The translations under genes and the position numbers were made by a program. From an uncultured Mycoplasmatota bacterium (GTDB taxonomy: Bacteria; Bacillota_I; Bacilli_A; RF39; UBA660), in assembly GCA_946491675.1 (NCBI GenBank), contig CAMLYN010000070.1:1-6084 (forward strand): a stretch of DNA of 6,084 nt, read 5' to 3'. Each line of letters begins with the position of its first letter. Within the stretch, counting starts at the first letter, position 1. Below are positions 1 to 5,787 of this stretch, piece after piece. Below the pieces are notes generated by a model. The model was not told the DNA's origin. It did not search any database and saw nothing but the letters and a program-made list of their open reading frames with translations.

Positions 1-532
1 ACCAGAATTAGATAAAGATTTCTTCTTGGATTTAGGAATGGAAGGAATTGAAACAAAAGAAGCTTTAGAAAAACAATTAGAAGAAAATATTAAGGTTAGA
101 AAAGAAGCAGAAGCTGATAATAAATATATTGATGATTTATTAATAGCAGCAGCTAAAAATACCAAAATAGATATTCCTGAGGCTATGATTGAAGAGGAAA
201 TTGATCGCATTTTAAAACAATATGAGGAAAATCTAAAAATGCAAGGAATTACCTTAGAAATGTTCTATCAATTTACTAATAGTGATGAACAAGCACTAAG
301 AGATCAAATGAAAGAAGAAGCAAAAAATCGTGTTACATATCGTTTAATGTTAGAAGAAATTGCTAAAGAAGAAAAAATTGAAGTAACAGATGATGAAGCA
401 GAAACTGAAGCTGCTAACTTAGCTACTAAATATCAAATGGATAAAGATGAATTCTTAAAATTGTTTGGCGGCTTAGATATGGTTAAATATGATTTAAAAA
501 TGCGTCAAGCTTTAGAAGTTCTAAAAAAATAG
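1..532 (+). CDS. tig: Trigger factor, C-terminal part (5' end outside window)
   Basis: This is the 3' portion of the ribosome-associated chaperone and peptidyl-prolyl isomerase that receives nascent chains at the ribosome exit tunnel. The frame is open from base 2, with PELDKDF as its first residues, so the gene starts upstream of the window; the TTG at 26 is internal. PELD followed by a DLG motif is the characteristic end of the FKBP-like domain in trigger factors. The rest is the charged, helical C-terminal chaperone domain (KEALEKQLEENIK, then IPEAMIEEEIDRIL, then KNRVTYRLMLEEIAKEEKIEVTDDE), which matches the family's layout. Only about 177 residues are present, so the ribosome-binding N-domain and most of the isomerase domain are missing here. 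An intrinsic terminator overlaps the TAG stop, separating this gene from the downstream defence pair. Its codons look less extremely A+T-rich than those of the downstream genes, as expected for a conserved core gene. Confidence 0.96.
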   Translation, partial: PELDKDFFLDLGMEGIETKEALEKQLEENIKVRKEAEADNKYIDDLLIAAAKNTKIDIPEAMIEEEIDRILKQYEENLKMQGITLEMFYQFTNSDEQALRDQMKEEAKNRVTYRLMLEEIAKEEKIEVTDDEAETEAANLATKYQMDKDEFLKLFGGLDMVKYDLKMRQALEVLKK

Positions 533-544
533 AACTTTTTTATT
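514..544 (+). terminator. Intrinsic terminator overlapping the tig stop codon
   Basis: AAGTTCTA (516-523) and TAGAACTT (530-537) form a perfect 8-bp inverted repeat around an A6 loop (524-529), extendable by a G-U and an A-U pair. A run of T (536-541) follows. The TAG stop of tig (530-532) lies in the right arm, so the last codons of tig double as the terminator. The stem is A+T-rich, so efficiency is uncertain. Confidence 0.65.
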
Positions 545-553
545 GAAAAAATG

Positions 554-582
554 GATAATATGCAAAAAAATTGCATATTATC
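554..582. repeat. Perfect 12-bp palindrome, possible operator
   Basis: GATAATATGCAA (554-565) and TTGCATATTATC (571-582) are exact reverse complements separated by five A residues. No T-run follows on the + strand, so it is not a typical terminator for tig. On the minus strand the stem is followed by CATTTTTTC. The right arm contains TTGCAT (571-576), which is the only -35-like hexamer for the extended -10 at 596-601, so binding of a dimeric repressor is plausible. This role is inference. Confidence 0.6.
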
Positions 583-601
583 AGTAAAAATATGATACAA
601 T
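571..601 (+). promoter_or_regulatory. Candidate promoter of the ATPase/TOPRIM/rsmD operon
   Basis: The extended -10 element TGATACAAT (593-601; hexamer TACAAT at 596-601) matches TGnTAnAAT. A weak -35, TTGCAT, lies 19 nt upstream at 571-576 inside the palindrome. It sits 24 nt before the start codon at 625, just before a strong ribosome-binding site (AGGAAGGAG, 608-616). Because the -35 is weak, the promoter relies mainly on the extended -10. Confidence 0.5.
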
Positions 602-624
602 AATTATAGGAAGGAGTGAATTTA

Positions 625-1785
625 ATGTTAATTAATTATATGGTTTCTGGCTACAAAGTGTTTAACAGTAAAGCTCAATTTACGATGTTAGGTGATAAAA
701 AATTTAAAAATAAGAATTGTGTTTTTAATTATGATGATAAAGAAATCTTAAAATCAGCTATTATTTATGGCCCTAATAATACCGGTAAAAGTACGTTTAT
801 AAGATCCATTCTCTTATTAAAAGAAATTATTGATAAAGAAATAATTGATAAAAGCATATTAGAAGATGAATCTCTTTATAATTTTTCTTTGCAAAAAAAA
901 ATAATTGATTATAATATTGAATTTATGTATGATAATTTAATATTTAATTATTCCCTAAGCTTTAAATATAAATTTGGAATAGTTGAAGAAAAACTATTAG
1001 TTGATAATGAAATTATTTTTAATAGAAATGGTGATAGTAAATTTTCTATAGAAACATTTAAAGCATATAAAGATAAATTAATAGTTTGTTTTATGCCTAG
1101 CCAATATAAAAAATATACAGATATTTTTAAAAATTTTTTTGATAGTTTATTAATTGTAACAAATGATAATACAGATTTCTTTATTAATGAAGTATATGAT
1201 TATTTAAAAAATTGCAGTGACAAAGAAAAAATAAAATTTAATAAAATTATTAAATTGGCTGATATTAGTTTAGATAAGATTGAGGTTCATGATTTTGAAA
1301 AAAATTCTAAAAGTCTAAATTTAATATCTCATTATATAATTAATAATAAAAAATATTTTTATTTTACTTTTTTTAGTGATTCCGATGGTACTAAAAAATT
1401 CATGAAGTATCTAGTTAGAATATTGACTGCTTTAAAAAATGGTGGTATTGTTATAATTGATGAAATTGACAGTAGTTTACATACATTACTTACTAAAAGT
1501 ATTATAAATATATTTAATAAAGTTAATAATAAAAGAACCCAATTAATTACAACATCTCATGATTTACTTCTTTTAGATTCTAAATATTTATTCCGCAAAG
1601 ATCAAATATGGTTTACTTATAAAGATAATCAAGATGTATATTTTTATTGTTTAAATGATTTTAAAAGCAATTGTGATGAAGGTATTAGAAATAATTTATT
1701 AAAATCTTATTTAAAGGGTATGTTCGGTGCCTTACCACATCCAGATATTGAAAGTGAGTTTTATGAGGAAAATTCCGAATCTTAA
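625..1785 (+). CDS. AAA15/RloA-like ATPase, presumed anti-phage defence subunit (AbiLi/AriA-like)
   Basis: This 386-residue cytoplasmic protein is a P-loop ATPase of the SMC/ABC-like AAA15 class. Walker A is GPNNTGKST (49-57), Walker B is GIVIIDEID (274-282), and a switch histidine lies in TTSHD (His312). Its C-terminus (RKDQIWF, then YLKGMFGALP at 362-371) is the ending typical of RloA/AbiLi-type proteins. In that family the ATPase works with a small TOPRIM-type partner in abortive infection, and the next gene encodes such a protein. I prefer ATG 625 over GTG 616 because AGGAAGGAG (608-616) would overlap the GTG but sits 8 nt before the ATG. The 3' end overlaps the partner by 23 nt, so translation is probably coupled. 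No long coiled coil is evident between the ATPase motifs, so it is compact compared with large OLD proteins. Defence is inferred from the family and pairing; the trigger and subtype cannot be read from sequence. Confidence 0.85.
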   Translation: MLINYMVSGYKVFNSKAQFTMLGDKKFKNKNCVFNYDDKEILKSAIIYGPNNTGKSTFIRSILLLKEIIDKEIIDKSILEDESLYNFSLQKKIIDYNIEFMYDNLIFNYSLSFKYKFGIVEEKLLVDNEIIFNRNGDSKFSIETFKAYKDKLIVCFMPSQYKKYTDIFKNFFDSLLIVTNDNTDFFINEVYDYLKNCSDKEKIKFNKIIKLADISLDKIEVHDFEKNSKSLNLISHYIINNKKYFYFTFFSDSDGTKKFMKYLVRILTALKNGGIVIIDEIDSSLHTLLTKSIINIFNKVNNKRTQLITTSHDLLLLDSKYLFRKDQIWFTYKDNQDVYFYCLNDFKSNCDEGIRNNLLKSYLKGMFGALPHPDIESEFYEENSES

Positions 1786-2335
1786 ACCCAATTTATATAT
1801 AGTTGTTGAAGGATATGCGGATAAGAATACATTATCTAAAATTATTAAAGAATTTGATTTGAAATATAATGTTAAAATAATTGATGCTTTAGGTTCAGGA
1901 AATATTGTTAATCGTTATTTAGACTACATTTCTAAATATCCTTATAGTAAAATTTTAGTATTTTATGATTTAGACGGAAATAAAACACTAAAAGATATAA
2001 AAAAAATATTTGAAGATAAAGATATTGATATCGATAGTAATTTTATTTATTTTGTAAATCCTTTAATTGAATTTTTATGGTTTATATCTAAAAAAAAACA
2101 AGCTATTAAGTGGACGCAAAAAAAAGATTTTGTTAAGTTTATCGAACGAGAATTTAATGTTTTAGAATATAAAGGAACTAAACGACAAATAGATAAAATA
2201 ATTAATCAGTTAAATTCTAATGATATAAATAATATGTTTAATAATATAAAGAAAATCATTGGTGATAAAGACTGTTTTATACCATCTACTAATATTTTAA
2301 AATTAAAAGAATTATTGGAAAAAGAGGAAAAATAA
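1763..2335 (+). CDS. Small TOPRIM/RloB-like protein, presumed effector partner of the ATPase
   Basis: This 190-residue protein has the pattern of a TOPRIM metal-binding nuclease fold. A glutamate lies in YIVVEGYADKN (Glu16), followed by a conserved-looking turn, DALGSGN (41-47). A DxD pair lies in LVFYDLDGN (Asp69, Asp71). VNPLIEFLWF (98-107) resembles the NPxxExW segment of RloB/AbiLii proteins. Known relatives act with an AAA15 ATPase, which holds or activates the effector until phage infection; in PARIS the AriB effector attacks tRNA. Whether this protein cuts tRNA, DNA or something else is not visible. I chose ATG 1763 over GTG 1727 because the protein then begins just before the first TOPRIM strand and has AAAGTGAG (1751-1758) in front; this start is moderately supported. 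It overlaps the ATPase gene by 23 nt and ends one base before rsmD. The lysine- and asparagine-rich C-terminal half matches nothing I recognise. Confidence 0.75.
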   Translation: MRKIPNLKPNLYIVVEGYADKNTLSKIIKEFDLKYNVKIIDALGSGNIVNRYLDYISKYPYSKILVFYDLDGNKTLKDIKKIFEDKDIDIDSNFIYFVNPLIEFLWFISKKKQAIKWTQKKDFVKFIEREFNVLEYKGTKRQIDKIINQLNSNDINNMFNNIKKIIGDKDCFIPSTNILKLKELLEKEEK

Positions 2336-2336
2336 A

Positions 2337-2864
2337 ATGCGCGTAATAAGTGGTAAATATAAAGGTAGAATATTAGAGGGGTTTGATATCAAAGGAACAA
2401 GACCAACTATGGATCGAGTAAAAGAATCAATGTTTGCTAGTATTCAAATTTATTTAAAGGATTCTATTTGTTTAGATTTATTTGCTGGTAGTGGAAGTTT
2501 AGGCATTGAAGCTTTAAGTAATGGTGCCAAAAAGTGTTATTTTGTTGATAATAACAAAATTGCTATCGAAAAAATAAAAAAAAATACTTTGGGAATAGAC
2601 AATAAAGAAATAATTCAAAAAGATTGTTTTAAAGCTTTATTAGAATTTAAAAATAAAGTTAAATTTGATCTAATCTTATTAGATCCACCGTATCATGATA
2701 ATTTATTGAATCAAATTTTAGAAAAAATAGTCGAATATAATTTGTTAAATGAAAATGGTATAATTGTTTGTGAGTTAGAAAATGAAACTTTAAATACTAA
2801 TTTGACTTTAATTAAAGAAAAAAAATATGGTAGTAAACAAGTAAAAATATTTACTAAAAATTAA
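2337..2864 (+). CDS. rsmD: 16S rRNA (guanine966-N2)-methyltransferase RsmD
   Basis: RsmD uses S-adenosylmethionine to methylate N2 of G966 in 16S rRNA during 30S assembly. At 175 residues it has normal length and all family hallmarks. The N-terminus has RVISGKYKGR (2-11), then TRPTMDRVKE (21-30) for substrate binding. The SAM-binding loop is DLFAGSGSLGIEAL (47-60), an acidic ribose-binding position is at VDNN (70-73), and the catalytic motif is DPPY (116-119). YGSKQVKIF near the end is also typical. The ATG lies 1 nt after the stop of the TOPRIM gene, with GAGG (2324-2327) inside that gene as its ribosome-binding site. No separate promoter is evident, so this core gene seems to be transcribed and translated together with the defence pair, an unusual dependence. 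A terminator-like element follows about 45 nt downstream. Confidence 0.96.
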   Translation: MRVISGKYKGRILEGFDIKGTRPTMDRVKESMFASIQIYLKDSICLDLFAGSGSLGIEALSNGAKKCYFVDNNKIAIEKIKKNTLGIDNKEIIQKDCFKALLEFKNKVKFDLILLDPPYHDNLLNQILEKIVEYNLLNENGIIVCELENETLNTNLTLIKEKKYGSKQVKIFTKN

Positions 2865-2908
2865 CGTAAATAAATTGTAAAAATTCAAAAAGCTGTTACT
2901 AATAAGTT

Positions 2909-2947
2909 AAAAAATCAAAGAAATTAAAACTTTTTTGATTTTTTTTG
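2909..2947 (+). terminator. Probable intrinsic terminator after rsmD
   Basis: AAAAAATCAAA (2909-2919) is the exact reverse complement of TTTGATTTTTT (2934-2944). They enclose a 14-nt loop in which AAAG/CTTT can pair further, and two more T residues follow. The stem is nearly all A-T, so it may leak. The sequence TTTTTTGA (2931-2938) can instead pair with TCAAAAAA (2948-2955). Confidence 0.5.
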
Positions 2948-2974
2948 TCAAAAAAAAAGGAAAACGTCTATTTT
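2945..2974 (+). promoter_or_regulatory. Candidate promoter of the bacteriocin operon
   Basis: TTGTCA (2945-2950) matches the -35 consensus at five of six positions. It stands 18 nt before TATTTT (2969-2974), which matches the -10 at four of six. Transcription would begin near 2981 and leave a leader of about 24 nt before the exporter start. TATAAC at 2982-2987 is a closer -10 match but has no -35 and would leave almost no leader. The -35 overlaps the right arm of the alternative hairpin after rsmD. Confidence 0.45.
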
Positions 2975-2999
2975 CTCCCAATATAACTAGTAGGGAGGT
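2975..2999 (+). promoter_or_regulatory. Strong ribosome-binding site with facing CTCCC anti-Shine-Dalgarno
   Basis: GGGAGGT (2993-2999) lies 5 nt before ATG 3005 and is the ribosome-binding site of the exporter. CTCCC (2975-2979) is the exact complement of GGGAG (2993-2997), with one extra G-U pair possible and a 13-nt loop. In an RNA that includes both arms the ribosome-binding site would be hidden. An RNA starting near 2981 would lack the left arm, so only readthrough transcripts from rsmD would be silenced. The ribosome-binding site is clear; the regulatory role is inference. Confidence 0.45.
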
Positions 3000-3004
3000 A
3001 AAAA

Positions 3005-5053
3005 ATGTTTAAGAGAAATTTAATTAAACAAGATGGTTTTAAAGATTGTGGTCCAACATGCTTATCGATGATAATAAAACATTATAAAGGTTATATTGAC
3101 ATCAATGAATTAAAAGAAATGTGCAAGACTGATAAAAGTGGAACAACTGCTTATCATTTAATTGAGGCGGCTAAAAAATGTGGTTTTGAAAGTTATGGAT
3201 TTAAATGTCAGTTAGAAGACTTAAATGAAAATAATATTATCTTGCCTTGTATTGCTCATGTAATTTTAGATAACTCCTACAAACATTATATTGTAATTAA
3301 AAAAATTGATTTTAAAAAGAAAAAAATAATAGTTTATGACCCGATTGGACATATTAAAATATATACATATGAAGATTTTAGAAAAATTTTTACTAATATA
3401 ATTATCCTTTTATACCCTATTAAAGTTATTAAAAATATTCCCAATAATTCAACAAAAAAATTTATTTTAGAAATAACAAAATCCTCAACAAATCAATTAA
3501 TTCAAATTATAATTATTTCAATTTTTATTACAATATTTTCTATTATATCGTCGTTTTATATGCAATATATGGTTGATAACATAAATAACCAAGGAAAAAT
3601 TTATTTTATATTTGTATTATTTTTAATAATTTATATGATGAAGATTATATCAGACTTTTTAAGAAATAAAATAATTGTTTTAGTTAATCAAAAAATCGAT
3701 CTTAATCTTACCTATAATACTTTTAAACAAATAATAAATCTCCCTTATTGTTACTATAAAAATAATACGACAGGTGAAATTATATCAAAAATAAATGATT
3801 TAGATGTCGTAAGACAAGTTATCAGTAAAGTAGCTATAAGCATCTTTATTGATTTACCTTTAACTTTATTATCTTTAATTATTATATATATTTTAAATGA
3901 GAAACTTTTTATCATTAGTTTAATTATTATGCTTTTATATTGGTTGATTTTAATCTTATTTAGAAATTCATTAAATGAAAAAATAGAAGAGGCAACACTT
4001 TCTAAAGCTGATATAACTTCCTATATGGTCGAAAGAATTAACGGTTATGAAACTTTAAAAGGTTGCAATCAAGAAATAAAAGCAATAAAAAAATTTGAAG
4101 ATAAATATGCAACTTACTCAAATAAAATATATAGTTTAGACAATTGCTATAATTATCAACTACTATTAAAAGAAATAATTAATGATATTGGATTTGTCAT
4201 TATCATATTAGTAGGCATTATTTTAGTTAGAGATAATATTATAACAATTGGTCAATTACTATCTTTTAATGCTTTATTAGTTTATTTTCTAACTCCAATT
4301 CGTAATATTATTGATTTAGATGACAGTATCAAACAATCTAAAATAGCTATAAATAAAGTTCTTAATTTATTTTATAAAAAAAAGAATAATGGTATTTTAG
4401 ATAAAGGAATGAAAGGAGAAATTATATTTAAAAATTTAAGTTATAGTTTTAATGATGAAAAAAATGTTTTAGAAAATATTAATTTAAAGATAGAAAAAAA
4501 TAGTAAAGTTATGGTTATTGGTAGTAGTGGTAGTGGGAAAAGTACTTTATTTAAAATTTTAAAGAAGTATTATGATATTCCTCGTAATCAAGTTTATATT
4601 GATAATATTGATATAAATGATTATCAAAAAAGTAATATTGTTTATGTTTCCCAAAATGAAATTTTATTTTCTGATACAATTTATAATAACATTGATAGTA
4701 ACAATATTATTAATATATCCAAAATATGTTTAGTTGATGAAATAATTAAAAATAATCAATTAGGCTATAATATGTTGATTGAAGAAAATGGTTTTAACTT
4801 ATCTGGTGGTGAGAAGCAAAGAATTATTTTAGCGCGTGCTTTAGCTTGTGACTTTGATATTATTATCATTGATGAAGGACTAAGTCAAGTCGATAATAAT
4901 ATGGAGAGAATGATTATTAAAAATTTATTTAAAAATTATTCTAATAAAACTATTATATTTATTTCTCATCGTTTAGATAATATGGATTTATTTGATAAAG
5001 TAATAAAAATAGAGAAAGGAAAAATAGTTGATGATTTATTCAAAAATGTATAA
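3005..5053 (+). CDS. Peptidase-containing ABC transporter (C39 family) exporting double-glycine peptides
   Basis: This 682-residue protein has the full PCAT layout: an N-terminal C39 cysteine protease, membrane domain and ATPase. It cuts bacteriocin leaders after Gly-Gly in the cytoplasm and exports the mature peptide. The peptidase shows Gln9 (oxyanion), Cys15 in KDCGPTC, His94 in KHYIVI and Asp112 in YDPIG, so it looks active. Hydrophobic segments near 165-187, 199-215, 273-296, 300-320, 393-408 and 415-430 give about six membrane helices. The ATPase has Walker A GSSGSGKST (506-514), Q-loop Gln550, signature LSGGEKQ (599-605), Walker B IIIIDE with Asp623/Glu624, D-loop SQVD (627-630) and switch His655. 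The GLSQVD stretch differs from the usual SALD but keeps the key Asp. GGGAGGT lies 5 nt before the ATG. Two double-glycine precursor genes downstream are its evident substrates. Length is close to the family norm (about 700). Confidence 0.96.
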   Translation: MFKRNLIKQDGFKDCGPTCLSMIIKHYKGYIDINELKEMCKTDKSGTTAYHLIEAAKKCGFESYGFKCQLEDLNENNIILPCIAHVILDNSYKHYIVIKKIDFKKKKIIVYDPIGHIKIYTYEDFRKIFTNIIILLYPIKVIKNIPNNSTKKFILEITKSSTNQLIQIIIISIFITIFSIISSFYMQYMVDNINNQGKIYFIFVLFLIIYMMKIISDFLRNKIIVLVNQKIDLNLTYNTFKQIINLPYCYYKNNTTGEIISKINDLDVVRQVISKVAISIFIDLPLTLLSLIIIYILNEKLFIISLIIMLLYWLILILFRNSLNEKIEEATLSKADITSYMVERINGYETLKGCNQEIKAIKKFEDKYATYSNKIYSLDNCYNYQLLLKEIINDIGFVIIILVGIILVRDNIITIGQLLSFNALLVYFLTPIRNIIDLDDSIKQSKIAINKVLNLFYKKKNNGILDKGMKGEIIFKNLSYSFNDEKNVLENINLKIEKNSKVMVIGSSGSGKSTLFKILKKYYDIPRNQVYIDNIDINDYQKSNIVYVSQNEILFSDTIYNNIDSNNIINISKICLVDEIIKNNQLGYNMLIEENGFNLSGGEKQRIILARALACDFDIIIIDEGLSQVDNNMERMIIKNLFKNYSNKTIIFISHRLDNMDLFDKVIKIEKGKIVDDLFKNV

Positions 5054-5486
5054 TAATTTTCCATATATTTTAAATAGTAGAACCTCCAAATCTATTATAG
5101 TTTGGATAATGACCTTAATTATTTCCTTTATTATATTTATTATTATCGCTTTTAATTATAAGTATTACACTTTTAAAACATATTTAGGATATATAAAAAA
5201 TATCGATAATTCTTTTTATCTTTCGTTTTATGTTAAAGAAGACGAAGTAGGAGATTTATCAAATTACAAATTATTGATAGATAATGAAAAAGTTGATTTT
5301 AAAATATTATCTATTAGTAATCAATTTTATTTGATTGATAATTATCCATTTTATGAAGTTGTAATAGAAACTAAATTAAATGATAAGTATTTAATTGAAA
5401 ATAATATTATAAATTTAGTTTTTGAAACTAGTCAAACAACATTATATCAAGAAATAAGAAAGGAATTTAAATTATGGAAAAATTAA
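5031..5486 (+). CDS. Short single-pass membrane protein in the HlyD/ComB accessory position
   Basis: This 151-residue protein has a short cytoplasmic N-terminus, one strong membrane helix (about residues 21-43, SIIVWIMTL onward) and an extracellular part of about 105 residues that alternates hydrophobic and polar residues like a beta-domain (YLSFYVKEDEVG, KLLIDNEKVDFKILSI, FYEVVIETKL). Bacteriocin ABC exporters usually have an accessory protein of the HlyD/MesE/ComB type, several hundred residues long, in this position. Here the coiled-coil hairpin and lipoyl parts are absent, so it looks like a minimal version with only the anchor and membrane-proximal beta region. No recognised catalytic motif is present. 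ATG 5031 follows AAGGA (5016-5020) by 10 nt and overlaps the exporter by 23 nt; TTG 5028 is possible, while ATG 5046 lacks a ribosome-binding site. The 3' end overlaps the first peptide gene by 13 nt. Accessory function is inferred from position, topology and general resemblance; an immunity role is an alternative. Confidence 0.6.
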   Translation: MIYSKMYNNFPYILNSRTSKSIIVWIMTLIISFIIFIIIAFNYKYYTFKTYLGYIKNIDNSFYLSFYVKEDEVGDLSNYKLLIDNEKVDFKILSISNQFYLIDNYPFYEVVIETKLNDKYLIENNIINLVFETSQTTLYQEIRKEFKLWKN

Positions 5487-5614
5487 ATAAAAAAGAGTTA
5501 ATGAATGTTCATGGTGGGGGAATAGGTTTAGGCACTGGTTTATTGATTGGTGCTGGTATAATTTTTATAATTGGTGTTATTGATGGATTTATAAGACCAT
5601 TAAAATGTAATTAG
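5474..5614 (+). CDS. Double-glycine leader bacteriocin-like precursor peptide 1 (46 aa)
   Basis: The leader MEKLNKKELMNVHGG fits the canonical pattern read by C39 exporters: Glu at -8, Leu at -7, Val at -4 and Gly-Gly at -2/-1. Cutting after Gly15 leaves 31 residues beginning GIGLGTG. The mature part is very hydrophobic and glycine-rich, with overlapping GxxxG pairs (16/20, 18/22, 22/26 and 34/38). This is typical of membrane-inserting class II bacteriocins, including two-peptide ones whose helices pack through GxxxG. It ends GVIDGFIRPLKCN, with a single Cys at 45. The ribosome-binding site AAAGGA (5459-5464) lies 9 nt before ATG 5474, and the gene overlaps the accessory gene by 13 nt, indicating coupling. 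Peptide 2 follows after 11 nt. I do not recognise a named bacteriocin. A signalling peptide is an alternative, but no kinase/regulator pair is in view and the hydrophobic core favours a toxin. Confidence 0.88.
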   Translation: MEKLNKKELMNVHGGGIGLGTGLLIGAGIIFIIGVIDGFIRPLKCN

Positions 5615-5625
5615 GAGGTGAAAAA

Positions 5626-5787
5626 ATGTTAGAAAAGAATGAATTATTACAAATAGTTGGTGGTATAAGTATAACTGGTAGTTTGATAAGTGCAATTCAC
5701 CGTGGAATATCTGTTATTATGGATGTTGGAAGAAGTTTAGGAAGTGCAATTAGAAGAGCTATCGGAGGGACTATGTGTCCAATTTAA
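5626..5787 (+). CDS. Double-glycine leader bacteriocin-like precursor peptide 2 (53 aa)
   Basis: The leader MLEKNELLQIVGG has Glu at -8, Leu at -7, Ile at -4 and Gly-Gly at -2/-1, so the C39 exporter should cut after Gly13 and release 40 residues. The mature peptide (ISITGSLISAIHRG onward) is cationic and could form an amphipathic helix: His25, Arg26, Arg36, Arg43 and Arg44 against one Asp33. It carries GRSLG (35-39, GxxxG) followed by SAIRRAIGG and ends TMCPI, with one Cys at 51. AGGAGGTG (5613-5620) is a near-perfect ribosome-binding site 5 nt before the ATG. Peptide 1 is hydrophobic and glycine-rich while peptide 2 is cationic, which suits a two-peptide (class IIb) pair. Its last 13 nt overlap a GTG-start gene whose product shares its C-terminal motif. 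No named bacteriocin is recognised. Confidence 0.88.
   Translation: MLEKNELLQIVGGISITGSLISAIHRGISVIMDVGRSLGSAIRRAIGGTMCPI
5764..5777 (+). promoter_or_regulatory. Ribosome-binding site and GTG start of peptide 3, inside peptide 2
   Basis: GGAGGG (5764-5769) lies 5 nt before GTG 5775. The six bases encode Gly47-Gly48 of peptide 2 while also matching the Shine-Dalgarno consensus. The ATG at 5773 is in the peptide 2 frame and would give only MCPI, so GTG is the useful start. This site is the main evidence that the third small frame is translated. Confidence 0.7.

Noticed and set aside
26..28. TTG at 26 as a gene start
   Set aside because: The frame is open to the window edge and upstream residues (PELDKDF) match trigger factor, so the TTG is internal.
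616..618. GTG 616 as start of the ATPase
   Set aside because: It overlaps the ribosome-binding site AGGAAGGAG; ATG 625 has proper spacing.
1727..1729. GTG 1727 as start of the TOPRIM protein
   Set aside because: It has no ribosome-binding site and adds 12 residues (MPYHIQILKVSF) not needed by the fold; ATG 1763 is preferred, with moderate certainty.
625..2335. Toxin-antitoxin reading of the ATPase/TOPRIM pair
   Set aside because: ATPase motifs and the RloA-type C-terminus point to the AbiL/PARIS-like class rather than to a typical small toxin with a DNA-binding antitoxin.
5422..5449. Internal promoter TTGAAA-16-TATATC before peptide 1
   Set aside because: The -10 is poor and such matches are common in A+T-rich DNA; the overlap of genes favours cotranscription. 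It cannot be excluded without start mapping.
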